64,000 nucleotides of DNA, from the NCBI GenBank assembly GCA_033557465.1, contig CM066031.1, positions 174,313,043 to 174,377,042 on the forward strand, written 5' to 3'. Source of the stretch: Ichthyophis bannanicus (taxonomy: Eukaryota; Chordata; Amphibia; Gymnophiona; Ichthyophiidae). Position 1 is the first letter of the stretch. Every line of letters starts with the position of its first letter. The position numbers and the translations under genes are program-made. Below are positions 1-10,994 of this stretch, piece by piece. The notes beneath the pieces were generated by a model. The model was not told the origin of the DNA. It ran no database searches and saw only the letters and a list, made by a program, of their open reading frames with translations.

Positions 1-2
1 GA

Positions 3-455
3 ACAGATGCAAGACCAGCAGTTAGTACTGGTGCACCACTTGTGGACACTGTGGGACTCAATCAAGGGATTGGGGCATTTAATTTTGGGAAATTAACTCC
101 AGAAGATAATGTTGATGATTTTCTAGAGTCTTTTGAAAGAGTGGCACAGGCTTTAGCATGGCCAGAGACCCAGTGGGCAGTAAGGCTGGCAGCCTCATTA
201 ACTGGTGAGGCACTAGCAGCTTACAGAGCAATGCCAGCAGCCCAGGCTTTGATTTATAAGGATGTAAAGGCAGCTATTAGAGATCGCATAGGGTTGTCTA
301 TTTCAGAGTATAGGCGAATGTTTAGAGCTGTTACATTGAAAGTGGGTGAAACACCCAGGGCTCTGAGTCAGAGAATCAGAAGTCTAGCTGTAAAATGGTT
401 GGAGCCTGAGCAAAAGACATTAGAAATGTTATTAGATATTATAATGCTGGAATAA
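3..455 (+). pseudogene. Gag capsid (SCAN-like) segment ending at a nonsense codon
   Basis: Capsid part of Gag, which packages element RNA. It is open from the window edge and stops at TAA (453-455). The helical segment around DNVDDFLESFERVAQALAW and the later LSQRIRSLAVKWL stretch resemble the vertebrate SCAN fold; the SCAN domain is known to derive from Gmr1-like Gypsy capsids. The next codons (from 456) continue the same frame with SCAN-like text (FMLGVPKDLNVF, then LGEATVLAERFLEA). The stop is therefore a single premature codon, probably CAA to TAA in a Leu-Glu-Gln-Phe context, and not a gag/pol boundary. Confidence 0.8.
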
Positions 456-458
456 TTT

Positions 459-3400
459 ATGCTTGGGGTACCTAAAGATTTGAATGTTTTTCTTATACAG
501 CAAAATTGCCAAAATCTTGGAGAGGCAACCGTGCTAGCAGAGAGATTCTTGGAAGCCACGCAGGCTTGCCATAGAATGGGTGGCCCTCTAAAGATGGATG
601 CTGAGGCTAGGTGTGCTGTATCAGAAAAGAGAATAATTAAGAATGTTTCTGAAAATGAATGTACTGTATCAAACCAGATGACACAGTGGAATAGAAAGAA
701 ATGTTTCAAGTGTGGAAAAGTGGGGCACTTAGAGAAGAGATGCCAGACACACACTAGTTTAATGGGTCTGGATTTAAAACAGCCCAAGGAAGGATTTCTT
801 TTGATGGTTGATGTGCAAGGAATTACCACAAATGCATTATTAGACTCTGGGGCAGACCAGAGTATGATGTCAAAAAGGCTTTGGAAGAGGATAGAGGCCC
901 AAGAAAGATTTGTGCCTAGAACCCCTGAAAGCCAAGTTCACATCAGATGCATTCATGGTGCTGCATCATCATATCCCACCTATAGGCTAAAGGTTAAGTG
1001 CCTAGGGAAACAAGAGGAAGTCCTGTTAGCAGTGGTGCCTAGGCTACCCTTTGATTTGGTTCTAGGAAGAGACTGGCCAAGATTTAAGCAGGGTCTAGTG
1101 GAAGGACTAGGAAAGAAGGAGGGAGAAGGTTTAATGGTAGTAGCTCCCGGGCCTTTATTTGGAAGTCCTCAGACCCCAGCTAAAAAGATGGTTAAGCGTC
1201 CAGAAGACCAAGCTACCCCAAAGCAGATATTCGTCCTAAAGTACCATAAGGTCTCTGAGAAGGCCCAAGCTCCTAAGCGGGCAACCCCTCAGTCTGCTGG
1301 GTTTGACCTATGCAGCATAGAAAATGTGACTGTACCTAGCCAAGGGAGAGCCCTGGTTGACACCGGTCTCCAAGTGGAAATACCAATTGGATGTTATGGG
1401 AGAGTAGCCCCAAGGTCCGGATTAGCCCTTAAATATTTCATCGATGTGGGTGCGGGAGTAATTGATCCCGATTACAGGGGCAATATTAAAGTTCTGTTGT
1501 TTAACTTTGGACAGAATGAGTATCATGTGAAGACAGGAGACAAAATTGCCCAATTGATCTGTGAGAGGCTGGGTTTTCCACCTGTGGAGGAGGTCACATC
1601 CCTAGAGAATTCTGAACGTGGAGCCAAAGGCTTTGGTTCTACTGATGTCAAAGGGGTTAAAAGCTTAGCTGCCACCTGTCCCCGAGAGAGGGAAGTGAGT
1701 GAAGAGGAAGATTTGGGACTCCAGGAATCTGATTGTAAAGAAAAATCAGAGCCCCAAATAGGTGAGGACCTGACAATGGTACAACAGGAAGAAATTAGGA
1801 AGTTGCTTAAGGAATTCCCAGATGTGTTGACACCCCTACCTGGGGAGACCCATTTGGTGGCCCATGAAATAATAACTCCACCTGGGAAATTGGTTCGTCA
1901 AAGGCCATACCGCTTGCCTGAAGCCAAAAGACAGGAGGTAGTGGCACAAGTCCAGGAGATGTTGGACATGGGGGTAATAGAGGAGTCAAAGAGTCCCTGG
2001 AATAGCCCCATAGTCCTGGTGCCGAAGCCTGATGGATCCTTAAGATTTTGTATTGACTTCCGGCAGGTAAATGCCATATCAGTTTTTGATGCATATCCAA
2101 TGCCAAGAATTGAGGAGCTGCTAGACCAGCTGGGACAGGCTCAATACTTAACCACCCTTGATATGACAAAAGGATATTGGCAAATCCCGCTCACCCGGGA
2201 GTCGAAGCCGAAAACTGCGTTCAGCACCCCCGTTGGCCTTTTCCAGTTCAAAAGGATGCCTTTCGGACTGCATGGAGCAGTGGCTACCTGCCAAAGGTTA
2301 GTGGATCAGGTACTTCGACCCCACCAAAGTTATGCTTTTGCATACATGGATGATGTCATAATCCATAGTAACACCTGGGCGGAGCATTTGAAGAGGATCA
2401 GGGCAGTCTTGTGCTCTATGAAGCAAGCGGGAATCACTTTAAACCCGAAGAAGTGTGCCTTTGCAAATAGGGAGGTAAAATACCTAGGCCACCTAGTGGG
2501 AAGAGGAAAAATTAAACCTCTATTAAGCAAAATAGATAGCATCAGGAATTTTCCTCCTCCAACAACCAAGAAACAACTAAGAAGTTTCTTAGGACTTATT
2601 GGATACTACCGCCGGTTTATACCGCAATTTGCAGAGAAAAGTGCCATTTTCACGGATATGCTGCGAAAGAATTGTCCAAACCAGATAAAGTGGACACCAG
2701 AAGCTGAAAAAGCGTTTTCAGTATTAAAAGAAAAATTGTGTACAGGACCGGTACTGAAAGGAGTAGACTTCAAGAAACCCTTTCTGGTTCAAACCGATGC
2801 ATCGGATGTAGGGCTAGGAGCAGTCCTATCCCAGTGCCATGATGGAGAGGAGCATCCTGTGATGTACCTGAGCAGGAAGTTGTCACTGGCTGAACAAAAG
2901 TATTCCACGATAGAAAAAGAGTGTTTGGCTATCAAGTGGTCAGTGGAGGCGTTAAGGTTTTACCTTACAGGGAGAAAGTTCCAGTTGGTCACGGACCATG
3001 CCCCACTTAAGTGGTTGCAGCAAATGAAGAACCACAATGCCAGGTTGACACGCTGGTACATGGCCTTACAGGCGTTTGATTTTCAGGTTGAACATCGTGC
3101 CTGGAAGTTACACAAGAATGCGGATGCACTTTCCCGTATTACGGACTGTAGAGAAGAAGTTTCACCAGTAAAACCAGTCCGTAATAACTTAAGCAGGGGG
3201 GTATGTGATAAGGAAGCTTATCATAGCTCAGGTAGGAGCTATAGAAAAGAAGATGTGACTCTGAACAAGCAACCTGTCAGTTCTGGTAGAAGCAAGAAAA
3301 CAGAGTTTTCACATAAAAGACTACCAGTCCCAGAATGCACCAGGTTTCCAGCAGCCATGAGAGGGGCTGAAGTGAGAGAATGTGTGTGCAATCAAGAGAG

Positions 3401-4139
3401 CTATGAGGTAATCCCTAAGCACTCATCTCAAAGGGCAGGGCCTGATTCAACACAGCTGCGCTGTGTTAGGGAGCAGCACACATTAGAACAGGATAAGAAT
3501 AGAGCTTATTCTTCAGATAACAGCTACAGAGGGAGGAAGAGATACAGAGACAGCAACGGCTACAAGCACCAGTATCACCTGGAGAAACAGAAGCCAAGCC
3601 AAGCAGATAGAGAGAGAAGGAAATTCTCTGGAAGGAAGAGAAGAAAGGCCATTGGAAGGTCTGGGAGATTCCAAGGCAGTACTCATACTGGGAGGTATTC
3701 CAAAAGCCAGCAGAGTCCATTGGACTGGATTCAGCCAGAGGAATGGAGTGGCAGAGATAGGAATCACCAGTGGCTACCTGGAAGAGAAAAGACTGCATGT
3801 GGAAGGGACTTTCAGACCAAGGCCAGAAGGTATGTGAGAGAAGATCCAGCGTCCAGCGATCAAGATTGGAAGGCTGGACATCAGAATTGGATTACATATT
3901 GGCCAGGCTATACAGAGAGGAATAATGATAGCAGGAGAGGCTCAGGTATGAACACTGATCCAGACCCTATCTATAATAGAGAATGGCAGCAAGGGAATAA
4001 GCATTCTCATGATAGTGCCTTAATGAAAGACTCATCTGTGCCAATGTATGATATTGACCCTATGATTGTTGATGCAGGGGGAAATACAGCAGATGAAACT
4101 ATTTACATGGACTGTTCTTTATCTAAATGCTATTGCTAG
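459..4139 (+). CDS. Gag-Pol polyprotein: CCHC, protease, dUTPase, RT, RNase H, basic tail
   Basis: Numbered from the ATG at 459 (1226 residues). The zinc knuckle is C82-C85-H90-C95. The aspartic protease has its active triad D129-S-G. The dUTPase at about 265-397 shows all five motifs: AGFDL 280-284, PRSG 318-321, GVIDPDYRG 333-341, GDKIAQ 360-365 and RGAKGFGST 387-395. RT spans about 440-760 with YMDD at 629-632. RNase H spans about 773-893 with D780, E819/E821, D846 and D889. The remaining 333 residues are rich in Arg, Ser, Gly and Lys and match nothing I know. No HHCC or DD35E integrase signature is visible in any part. The frame is intact from 459 on, so this copy may be fairly young. It continues the gag frame upstream, broken only by the TAA at 453. 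Confidence 0.88.
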   Translation: MLGVPKDLNVFLIQQNCQNLGEATVLAERFLEATQACHRMGGPLKMDAEARCAVSEKRIIKNVSENECTVSNQMTQWNRKKCFKCGKVGHLEKRCQTHTSLMGLDLKQPKEGFLLMVDVQGITTNALLDSGADQSMMSKRLWKRIEAQERFVPRTPESQVHIRCIHGAASSYPTYRLKVKCLGKQEEVLLAVVPRLPFDLVLGRDWPRFKQGLVEGLGKKEGEGLMVVAPGPLFGSPQTPAKKMVKRPEDQATPKQIFVLKYHKVSEKAQAPKRATPQSAGFDLCSIENVTVPSQGRALVDTGLQVEIPIGCYGRVAPRSGLALKYFIDVGAGVIDPDYRGNIKVLLFNFGQNEYHVKTGDKIAQLICERLGFPPVEEVTSLENSERGAKGFGSTDVKGVKSLAATCPREREVSEEEDLGLQESDCKEKSEPQIGEDLTMVQQEEIRKLLKEFPDVLTPLPGETHLVAHEIITPPGKLVRQRPYRLPEAKRQEVVAQVQEMLDMGVIEESKSPWNSPIVLVPKPDGSLRFCIDFRQVNAISVFDAYPMPRIEELLDQLGQAQYLTTLDMTKGYWQIPLTRESKPKTAFSTPVGLFQFKRMPFGLHGAVATCQRLVDQVLRPHQSYAFAYMDDVIIHSNTWAEHLKRIRAVLCSMKQAGITLNPKKCAFANREVKYLGHLVGRGKIKPLLSKIDSIRNFPPPTTKKQLRSFLGLIGYYRRFIPQFAEKSAIFTDMLRKNCPNQIKWTPEAEKAFSVLKEKLCTGPVLKGVDFKKPFLVQTDASDVGLGAVLSQCHDGEEHPVMYLSRKLSLAEQKYSTIEKECLAIKWSVEALRFYLTGRKFQLVTDHAPLKWLQQMKNHNARLTRWYMALQAFDFQVEHRAWKLHKNADALSRITDCREEVSPVKPVRNNLSRGVCDKEAYHSSGRSYRKEDVTLNKQPVSSGRSKKTEFSHKRLPVPECTRFPAAMRGAEVRECVCNQESYEVIPKHSSQRAGPDSTQLRCVREQHTLEQDKNRAYSSDNSYRGRKRYRDSNGYKHQYHLEKQKPSQADRERRKFSGRKRRKAIGRSGRFQGSTHTGRYSKSQQSPLDWIQPEEWSGRDRNHQWLPGREKTACGRDFQTKARRYVREDPASSDQDWKAGHQNWITYWPGYTERNNDSRRGSGMNTDPDPIYNREWQQGNKHSHDSALMKDSSVPMYDIDPMIVDAGGNTADETIYMDCSLSKCYC

Positions 4140-4640
4140 TTTTCTATGAGCAAACACATCAGCCATCACAAAGAAACCTAACTTTGTTCTTTATTTCCAC
4201 TGCAAACAGCTCTTAAAGCAGGATTTGGGTTCACACAGTAGCAGCCAGCCAGCTAAAGGCTTACAGCTGGTCAATTGATAGTAATTAAAGCTGCACCTGA
4301 TTGTGTGTGTGAGCAAGGGAGAATCACTGCTGAGATCTGCGTGGAAAATAAGCAGAAGTTAACCTAACCAGCAAAGTTTATTCTTTACTTTGTGCCTTTG
4401 TATTTGGTAATTATTTGCTAAGAAAACATTAGCTAATTGCCTGACAAGCTGAAGGTTGTTTTCTGGTTTACTTTGTGACTTTTTGTTATCCATTTTAAAC
4501 ACTGCAAGCAAGTAACCTCATTTATAGTGCTATCAAGCATACATGTGCTGGGTGAATTAAACCCCATCAATAAAAGAAGTATTTTATTGATCTTACCACT
4601 TGGTTTCACAACTCAAATTATTGTCATCAGCTGTGTTTGG
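4140..4640 (+). repeat. 3' untranslated region / putative 3' LTR of the Gypsy element
   Basis: Non-coding sequence directly after the pol stop. It contains an AATAAA polyadenylation signal near 4569-4574 followed by a T-rich stretch, as expected for the R/U5 part of an LTR. No 5' LTR is available and no convincing TG...CA pair can be fixed, so both borders are guesses. Confidence 0.4.
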
Positions 4641-5684
4641 GAGTGAATGAACTACAATACCCACAATACCTTGCAAGAATCATATGAATATATGCATCGT
4701 CAAGATTGTGTAAGTTCTCACCCTAGGCAGCCGTCTGACAGACTGCAAGGGGGACATGCTGGGACGTGCAAGGGGGAGAGCTCTATGGTCACATTCTGCG
4801 CTAGGACAATGTGCATATCTATGTCCCCTATTCTATGGACACTCATATTTGACATGTTCAAGTTTCTAAAATGCAGAGACTTCCTGCACGTGACTAGCCC
4901 ATAAATCTGCGAGTCCTCATTTTTGCTATTATGCAGTGGACACGTAGGCTAGAGAAAGGCCAATTTTACAAAGTATTTACCAATGACCACTTTCTTGGCT
5001 GCCTCTCCCACTGTATCTTGGATGTTTTGACTTGGATGTCACATTTTGTAGCCAGACATCATTTCTAAAATGTGCCTTAAAGTAATTTTGCTGCTAAGTG
5101 ACAAAGCATTTACAGGGAAACTTCTAAAGTCTTGGCTTTTAGGTATCAAAAAGAAACTGTACAATGAGTTCCAGTTAGGTGATTTGGCAGTTTTAGTGAC
5201 CACAGAAAACATTGAATACAATAAGCAACCAGACAATTCACTCAGTTGGAGTGATTGAATGAGTTGGTGAGGGAGTAGGTACCGCCAGATCTTAAAGAAG
5301 CTATTGCAGTCCAATATCACTTTTGCGTCTTCTTTAACTTTTTGAAATACAAAAAGATTAAGACAATGTATACCATCATTTCCCTTCATCACTGCACACT
5401 GACATTGCCCTATCAGTAAATCAGTAAGATTCAGTTGTAAAAAATTAAACAGCCAGACAATAGCTTGCTAAAGATTTAGCTACAAATTAATGAGGTTAAT
5501 GGCCCATTTATTAGACAACAACTGACTGCCTACAAGATAAGACATAAGTATGTTATTCAACTTATCCTGGCCTTGAGAATTTTATTGATTTGTGAAGTGA
5601 TGCTTGCAGTTGTCTAGAGTTTGCAGGAAAGTAAAGGAGCTAATTTAGATGCATTCCATTTTAAAATTGGGGAAAAAAACCTTA
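4641..5684. other. Intervening sequence, no gene seen
   Basis: No open frame with a recognisable product on either strand, and no clear repeat signature. It may be unique host sequence or decayed repeats. The last three bases (TTA, 5682-5684) are the left target-site duplication of the following Harbinger element. Confidence 0.5.
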
Positions 5685-5715
5685 GGGATATGTTTACTAA
5701 ACTGTCTTAATGTTA
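5685..5715 (+). repeat. Left terminal inverted repeat of the Harbinger
   Basis: About 31 bases pairing with the reverse complement of 25033-25063; mismatches are few and concentrated inward. The same outer 17 bases recur at 29026 and 58819 and, inverted, near 40597 and 40846, so this is a family-wide end sequence. Confidence 0.85.
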
Positions 5716-5794
5716 CTGGCACTAGTTGCAGTGTTACTGTGAGGAATGCCATATAAGGTAGTGGGCATTCTGGTCTTAAGGTAGCAATCGTGGG

Positions 5795-5836
5795 TTATCG
5801 CGTGATAAAGTGCACCGTGTCCGTTATCACATGATA
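5795..5836. promoter_or_regulatory. Subterminal palindromic motifs, left end
   Basis: The palindrome TTATCGCGTGATAA (5795-5808) is followed at 16-base spacing by a variant, TTATCACATGATA (5824-5836). Similar words occur in the right subterminal region. Clustered subterminal copies are what a transposase or Myb-like DNA-binding protein would be expected to recognise; the binding role is inferred. Confidence 0.5.
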
Positions 5837-5903
5837 GAGGGAGCCGTGCAAGTTACCGCACATCAGCCTTAACTCCGTGCGCTGACCTGCACTCACAGTA
5901 ACA

Positions 5904-5975
5904 GAGGTGTAGCACACTGGTTAATACAGTGACTGCTAAGACAGGGTTCATGTGTTCGATCCCCCAGTGGATGTA
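5904..5975 (+). repeat. tRNA-like pol III box cassette
   Basis: TAGCACACTGG matches the tRNA A box and GTTCGATCCCC the B box, about 45 bases apart, as in a tRNA gene. There is no complete cloverleaf that I can defend and no SINE body follows, so this is a tRNA-derived internal promoter and not a tRNA gene. Confidence 0.5.
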
Positions 5976-6835
5976 ATGAATAAGGATGGCCAAGGCAATT
6001 GCTTTTTCTGCTTGAAACATTCCAACAATCTGTGCTGCCAGCTAAAAATACCCGCACCCCAGTGCCATAACCTAATGCACCTTTTAGGACACACCAGAAG
6101 GCACATCATAAACCACCACGTCAGCCAAGGTGGGTCATAATGTGCCCCAGAGGGCGTGACAAAAGGTTGGCAACCCCAAGGCACCATATTAGGCGCCCCA
6201 TAAGCTGGCTGAATCTAAGGTGTGGCTAAAGATGCCCCAAAGATGTATAGGTGACTCAAGAAATGTTGCCCAAGGGCAATAATGTCCCCCAAGTTGAAAA
6301 GCAAGAAAGATATGGCCCAAACACAGATGTAACCCTAACACTGCACAGAGCACCAAGGAAAGACAATGCACAAGTGATGGAAAGAAGTAGATCAGAGCTG
6401 ATGGACCAGACAAATCTGCGTCCAGCCCATGTGGCAGCTGGAAAATTGGACAAACATATCGGGGGCAGCAGTGCACAGGGTGATGGTAATGTGCCATGCA
6501 ACAATGACAGTGTGTGGCAGAGGATGGGAAGACGTGTCCAGCAGAGGAGGTAGAGGTGGCAGGATAGGTGCAATGACAGGAGGACAGAGGAGTAGCAGTG
6601 CCATGCAGAGTACACCCAGGAGGGGCAACCAGGAAGAGCTGCAATGCAGAAATGTGTACCAGTGCAGCCTGCACATCAGGGCAGGACAGCACACAGCTGG
6701 CAGACACATATAGACAGACAGAAGTATGGTTGGCAACTGTGATAAGGGTACAATGTGCCAACAGCACAGATCTGCACAGATATGACTGTTGAATGAAAAG
6801 TAGCGGTGCAGGACAGGCATACAAATTAAAGAGAA

Positions 6836-6915
6836 CAGAGAGGAATCAAACCTATGACCATTAACACAAATGTCAATGCACAAACCGGTAGGCTACACTA
6901 CCAATATGAGGTCAT
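6836..6915 (-). repeat. tRNA-like pol III box cassette
   Basis: On the minus strand TAGCCTACCGG (A box) is followed by GGTTTGATTCC (B box). A homologous but more decayed cassette occupies the corresponding place in the second Harbinger relative (about 29553-29625), so it belongs to the transposon and is not a private insertion. Confidence 0.5.
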
Positions 6916-7449
6916 TAGCAAAGGCTGCATACAAGAATACTGCAGGGCATCACACAAGAAGCCTGCTGTCTGCCAGGATAGGCAAACCTCCAACAGTATC
7001 CATGATGGAATGCACATGCAGATCTGGTGTGTACAGCTCAGATCACAGTCTGTAATTGGGACCAGAGCCACATATAACTACATGCACACACACAATGAAA
7101 TGTTATGCAGTGGATACAGCATGCAAAAGAAGAAATAACCTAAACCCAAAGGGCAGCAGGGGATGCTCTATGGAGCAGGGCAAAATATGGAACAGAACAG
7201 AAAAGGAGCATGTGAAAATTGAACCTGCAAACAAGTGTGGCACAGACCAGCTGAACCACAGCAATGCCAATCCCCCAAGTGGACTGCCTATGTGAACACT
7301 GCAAAGAAAGAGACATATGTAACAGCTAATATGTGATGGATAGGCAGCACAGAGGGCACACTTTGGTGTACAGTGAAGAGATGGAAGGGTGTGTGGATAG
7401 GTGATGAACCTGCAGGCAGCCCATGGTCAGGTTAGCACAACACAATAAA

Positions 7450-7540
7450 ATAATAAAACCCCTTGTGGGAATCAAACCTGCAACCTATAGTGTTTCAACA
7501 CATGTCCGTAACCACTATCCCAAACAACCACAGCAAGCAC
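7450..7540 (-). repeat. tRNA-like pol III box cassette
   Basis: The minus strand reads a degenerate A box (GATAGTGGTTACGG) then GGTTTGATTCC. The homologous position in the second copy is about 30185-30265, with the same flanking CCACTATCCCAAACAACC on the plus strand. Confidence 0.5.
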
Positions 7541-8623
7541 AATGCAAAGATAGTGCCTCAAAGGGAATGTGTTTATGGGAACACGTAACACCCAGTGATG
7601 TGGCAGATGGCTGACAGATTGACAACTGGCACCATACAAGGATGTGAGCTCAGATGGGCCATGTACATGACCAGGAAATCACTAAATACATGTATCAGTG
7701 TGGTCAAGCAGCAGCAGAGACAAATGTACGACAAACACATATTTTTATTTTGCTTAATCATCAGAGATAACGTACATACCGCCTTTCATAATATCAAGGT
7801 GATTGGATAACAGTGGAAAAATCGAAAACACATTTTGCAGAGCAGCAACCCACATGTTACAGAAAAGTCACTGGCCCCTCAACAGATGATGGGCAGGAGA
7901 GATAATGTGCATTAGGTGCATGGTGTGCAGTATGCATTAGCCCCCCACCCCCCACATGCTGCTGCATGCCCCAAATGTGTTAGTTACATATGTATGTATG
8001 TGCATATGTATGTGCATGTAGACAGTAGGCGGTGCATGATGAGGGCCCAATGCACATCATTCATGATCTGTTCATAAAAATAGATCTGTCTGCCAACACA
8101 AGAGGCACAAAAATGAAACAGCATATGCTGTTAAATGTAATAAAGTGCAAACACAGATATCGAAATATATGTTACAGCTGTCACATAATACCTGATACAG
8201 GAATCAAAGCAGCACCAATGTAACCCAAAACAATCATCAAATGCAAAATGAGGATATGTTAACAGGTAGCAGAGGCACATGAACACAGAGAATTCAAATG
8301 AAACAAACCGCAGAAACATGCAGAGATAACACTATGCAGAAGGTCCCCTGCACTGGTGGGTGTGGATACAGTGTCGGTACACATATATCACGGTACATGG
8401 AATGCACAAATGAAGGAAGAAAATGGACACGCACACTGCCACACTCCAAATATAACGGGGCAATGTGAGTGCCGGAACCTCAGAGGATAAATAGGACTGT
8501 GCAGACATGCAATGCTAGGTTTGTAAATCAATGAAGAGCATCACGTCGGGACAGTAAATAAACACAATAACCTGTATATAGAGAGTGAAAGAAAGTTCAA
8601 ACATGTTACAGTAACCCACACAG

Positions 8624-8926
8624 AAGAGTGGAGGAGTGGCCTAGTGGTTGGGGCAGGGTACTTCAGGCCGGAAGGTCGGGGGTTCAAATCCCACTAGAGG
8701 ACAGCAACTTTGGGCCGGAAGGACTGGGGTTTCTAGTCCCACAGGTGCTCCTTGTGGTCTTGGGCAAGCCACTTAACCCTCTATAGCCCATGTTCCCTGT
8801 AAAATAGTTATCTCCAAGTTATAATGCCCTGTTCAATGTAATTTCAGTTTGTTCAATGTAAACCGCACTGATGCAGAATAGTGCGGTATATAAGAGAATG
8901 TAAATAAATAAAATAAATAAATATTG
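8624..8926 (+). mobile_element. tRNA-derived SINE with CORE-like body and LINE-type tail
   Basis: Starts with A box TGGCCTAGTGG and B box GGTTCAAATCC. A central CTTGGGCAAGCCACTTAACC resembles the MIR/CORE segment. It ends with a tail typical of the L2-like LINEs in this window (TAAACCGCACTGATGC, then GCGGTATATAAGAG) and an AAATAAATA repeat. SINEs borrow the LINE reverse transcriptase through such shared tails. Inserted in the Harbinger left arm. Confidence 0.8.
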
Positions 8927-10994
8927 CCACATGTTGTGTTGCACCAGCATAGTCAGTCACATGCGCATGCACCGTGCACGTTGAAACATGATACAGTGAT
9001 GCCACACATGTACTGTAACACCCTGGGTGAGTGCAAACATCAATCCAAGATGTTGGTGTGCAGTAAAGTGGTGTGGTGGCAAATACTGTGTCATGTCCAA
9101 GGTAGGCGGACATGGACAAGAGGGTAGGTGGACATGGACAAGAGGACCTCTCCAATGTTTCCCCTGTGCCACACGCATGGCTGTATGCTCGTTTTGAACT
9201 AAACAGATGAGTGTATCCTGCATTTCAGGTCACACACATGGGCAAAACATAACACAATGTCAGAAGGATGTACAACATATAGCAACAATGTCAGTCCCTG
9301 CTGCACACGTAGGGACCAGTACACAGTGACCACGGTGCAAAGGGTGTCTGCAACCCAACAAGTCCCGTTAAGACTGTCCTTGAAACCCTGGGCAGGCATA
9401 GTCAAGTGTGACATCTCAATATACCACAGTACTGGAAAAATCATGTGTGTCTCCTGCGATGAACACAACACTCAGCCAGAGCACGGCAGCAATGGTGTGT
9501 TGGACAGGCCTTTCATGCTCAAAGTAACAGTCCAACAATAATGTCCATCCTAGGCATGTGTCCCACTCGCAGAGGTCAAACATCCTATGGCATTTCCCAG
9601 GGATAGTTCCATGGTGTTGTTGTGTCCTCCAACAGGAGGGTGATGGTGACATCGGATGCACTGTAGCAGATGTGCTGTGTGTGTCCTCTGCCCTGTGTCA
9701 GAAGAGGAGAAACAATGTATTGCTATGCAACATCAGCCCAAACTGCAGAGTCAAACATCAATATGTACGTAATGAAACATGACACAGACAAACATAACAT
9801 GATCACAACACAGAACACAGCGCATGTTGTGGACATTTGGAACTGGAACCACAGTTGAGGGTGTCACATGGATATGGTCATGTCCATGCCCATGTTACAC
9901 AGTCGTTTCACAGCTCCACCCCATGTGCATCAGCTGGTGTACAGAGACTCAACATGAAAGATCCATGAAACAAACAGTAAATCATTAACATGTAAAGGCT
10001 GATGTCATTCCCAAAAGACCAAAGGTGCAACCTACCGTGTGTTTGCAGCGTCTGTTTGGGATCCCCTGAGGCTCTCCAGGGCCACAACATGTCACAGTGA
10101 AGGGAGAAGATGTCATTGAAATGTGTAGAATCACCATGTCCCCATGTCCAGCCACTGTTGATGCATGTCCACATTATGGCGATATCTGTGATACATAAAT
10201 GTTGTTGCGCAGTGGTCTGTCAGCACACAAGAGATAGGTCAGCTCACAACACACAACACATGGCCACAATGTTCACAAGGTAAACAGCAGTAAGGTAGAG
10301 ATAGCACAGTCACCACCTCTCCCCAGGTGTACAGACCCCTCACACCACATGATAATGCAAAATGCCTGCACGCTGTATCATCACACAACCAACCCAAAAC
10401 CACACACCCACACAGTATGCTAAGGTGAGCGTGCCAGCAGTAGCATATGGCCTGTATGTGCACAGTTGGAGATTAGTTGAGATAAAGGCTTGTCAAATGC
10501 AATAATACACTGCTGTTGGCTGATGCTACAATGTCAGGGAAGGGTGTATATGCAGCCCACCACCCGAACACCTAGGACCTGCAGACACATGCAGCTCTGT
10601 TGGACGTGTCCCAGAGACAGTGTTGGAGAAGATGAACTGGCCAGGAACACATGTGGACATGTGTGCCAACAGCAACATATGGGGTATGGGGGTGCAGGGC
10701 AAAGAGGTGAACAACAACATATGTACAATATAGCAGATCACTGCAGACATGTGCTCCCCTTGATTGTCATCACAGACAAAGTAGCTGTAGGTCCACCTAC
10801 CCCAGACTACTGCATGTTGGATGACGTACAGTCAGCTGCCACTGCACCACAGCACCAGGAGGTTCACCAAGTATGTCCTGTGGATTGCGGAACACAAGAG
10901 AAACATACATATGTCATGTTGGAGCTATGCAACACACACTACACTGTCATGTCCTCAGCTCGCAGACCCCCCAAGATCCTTTACAGACTGACTG
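8927..10994. other. Non-coding Harbinger interior
   Basis: Short open frames exist on both strands but none has a recognisable domain or consistent splice pattern. Composition matches the rest of the Harbinger arms. Confidence 0.5.

Larger units (their letters stand above)
1..4640 (+). mobile_element. Ty3/Gypsy LTR retrotransposon, Gmr1-like, 5' end outside window
   Basis: A copy-and-paste element moving through reverse-transcribed RNA. The reading frame is already open at base 3, so the 5' LTR and start of gag lie outside the window. Domain order along one frame is SCAN-like capsid, CCHC knuckle, aspartic protease, dUTPase, reverse transcriptase, RNase H and a long basic tail. The RT wording (SPWNSPIVLVPKPDGSLRF, RMPFGLHGA, YMDD) resembles the Gmr1 group of deuterostome Gypsy elements. 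In that group the integrase normally lies between protease and RT; here that place holds a dUTPase and no integrase is seen. The 3' limit is an estimate because no second LTR is present for comparison. Confidence 0.88.
5976..8623. other. Non-coding left arm of the Harbinger
   Basis: Apart from the tRNA-like cassettes, no gene is visible. The segment 6690-7010 is clearly similar to 29380-29720 in the second Harbinger relative, which shows that this non-coding sequence is a property of the family. The texture is rich in TG/CA words with little coding character. Confidence 0.6.

Noticed and set aside
5904..5975. A functional tRNA gene
   Set aside because: Only the A and B boxes fit; the acceptor and anticodon arms cannot be paired convincingly, and similar cassettes recur as part of a transposon.
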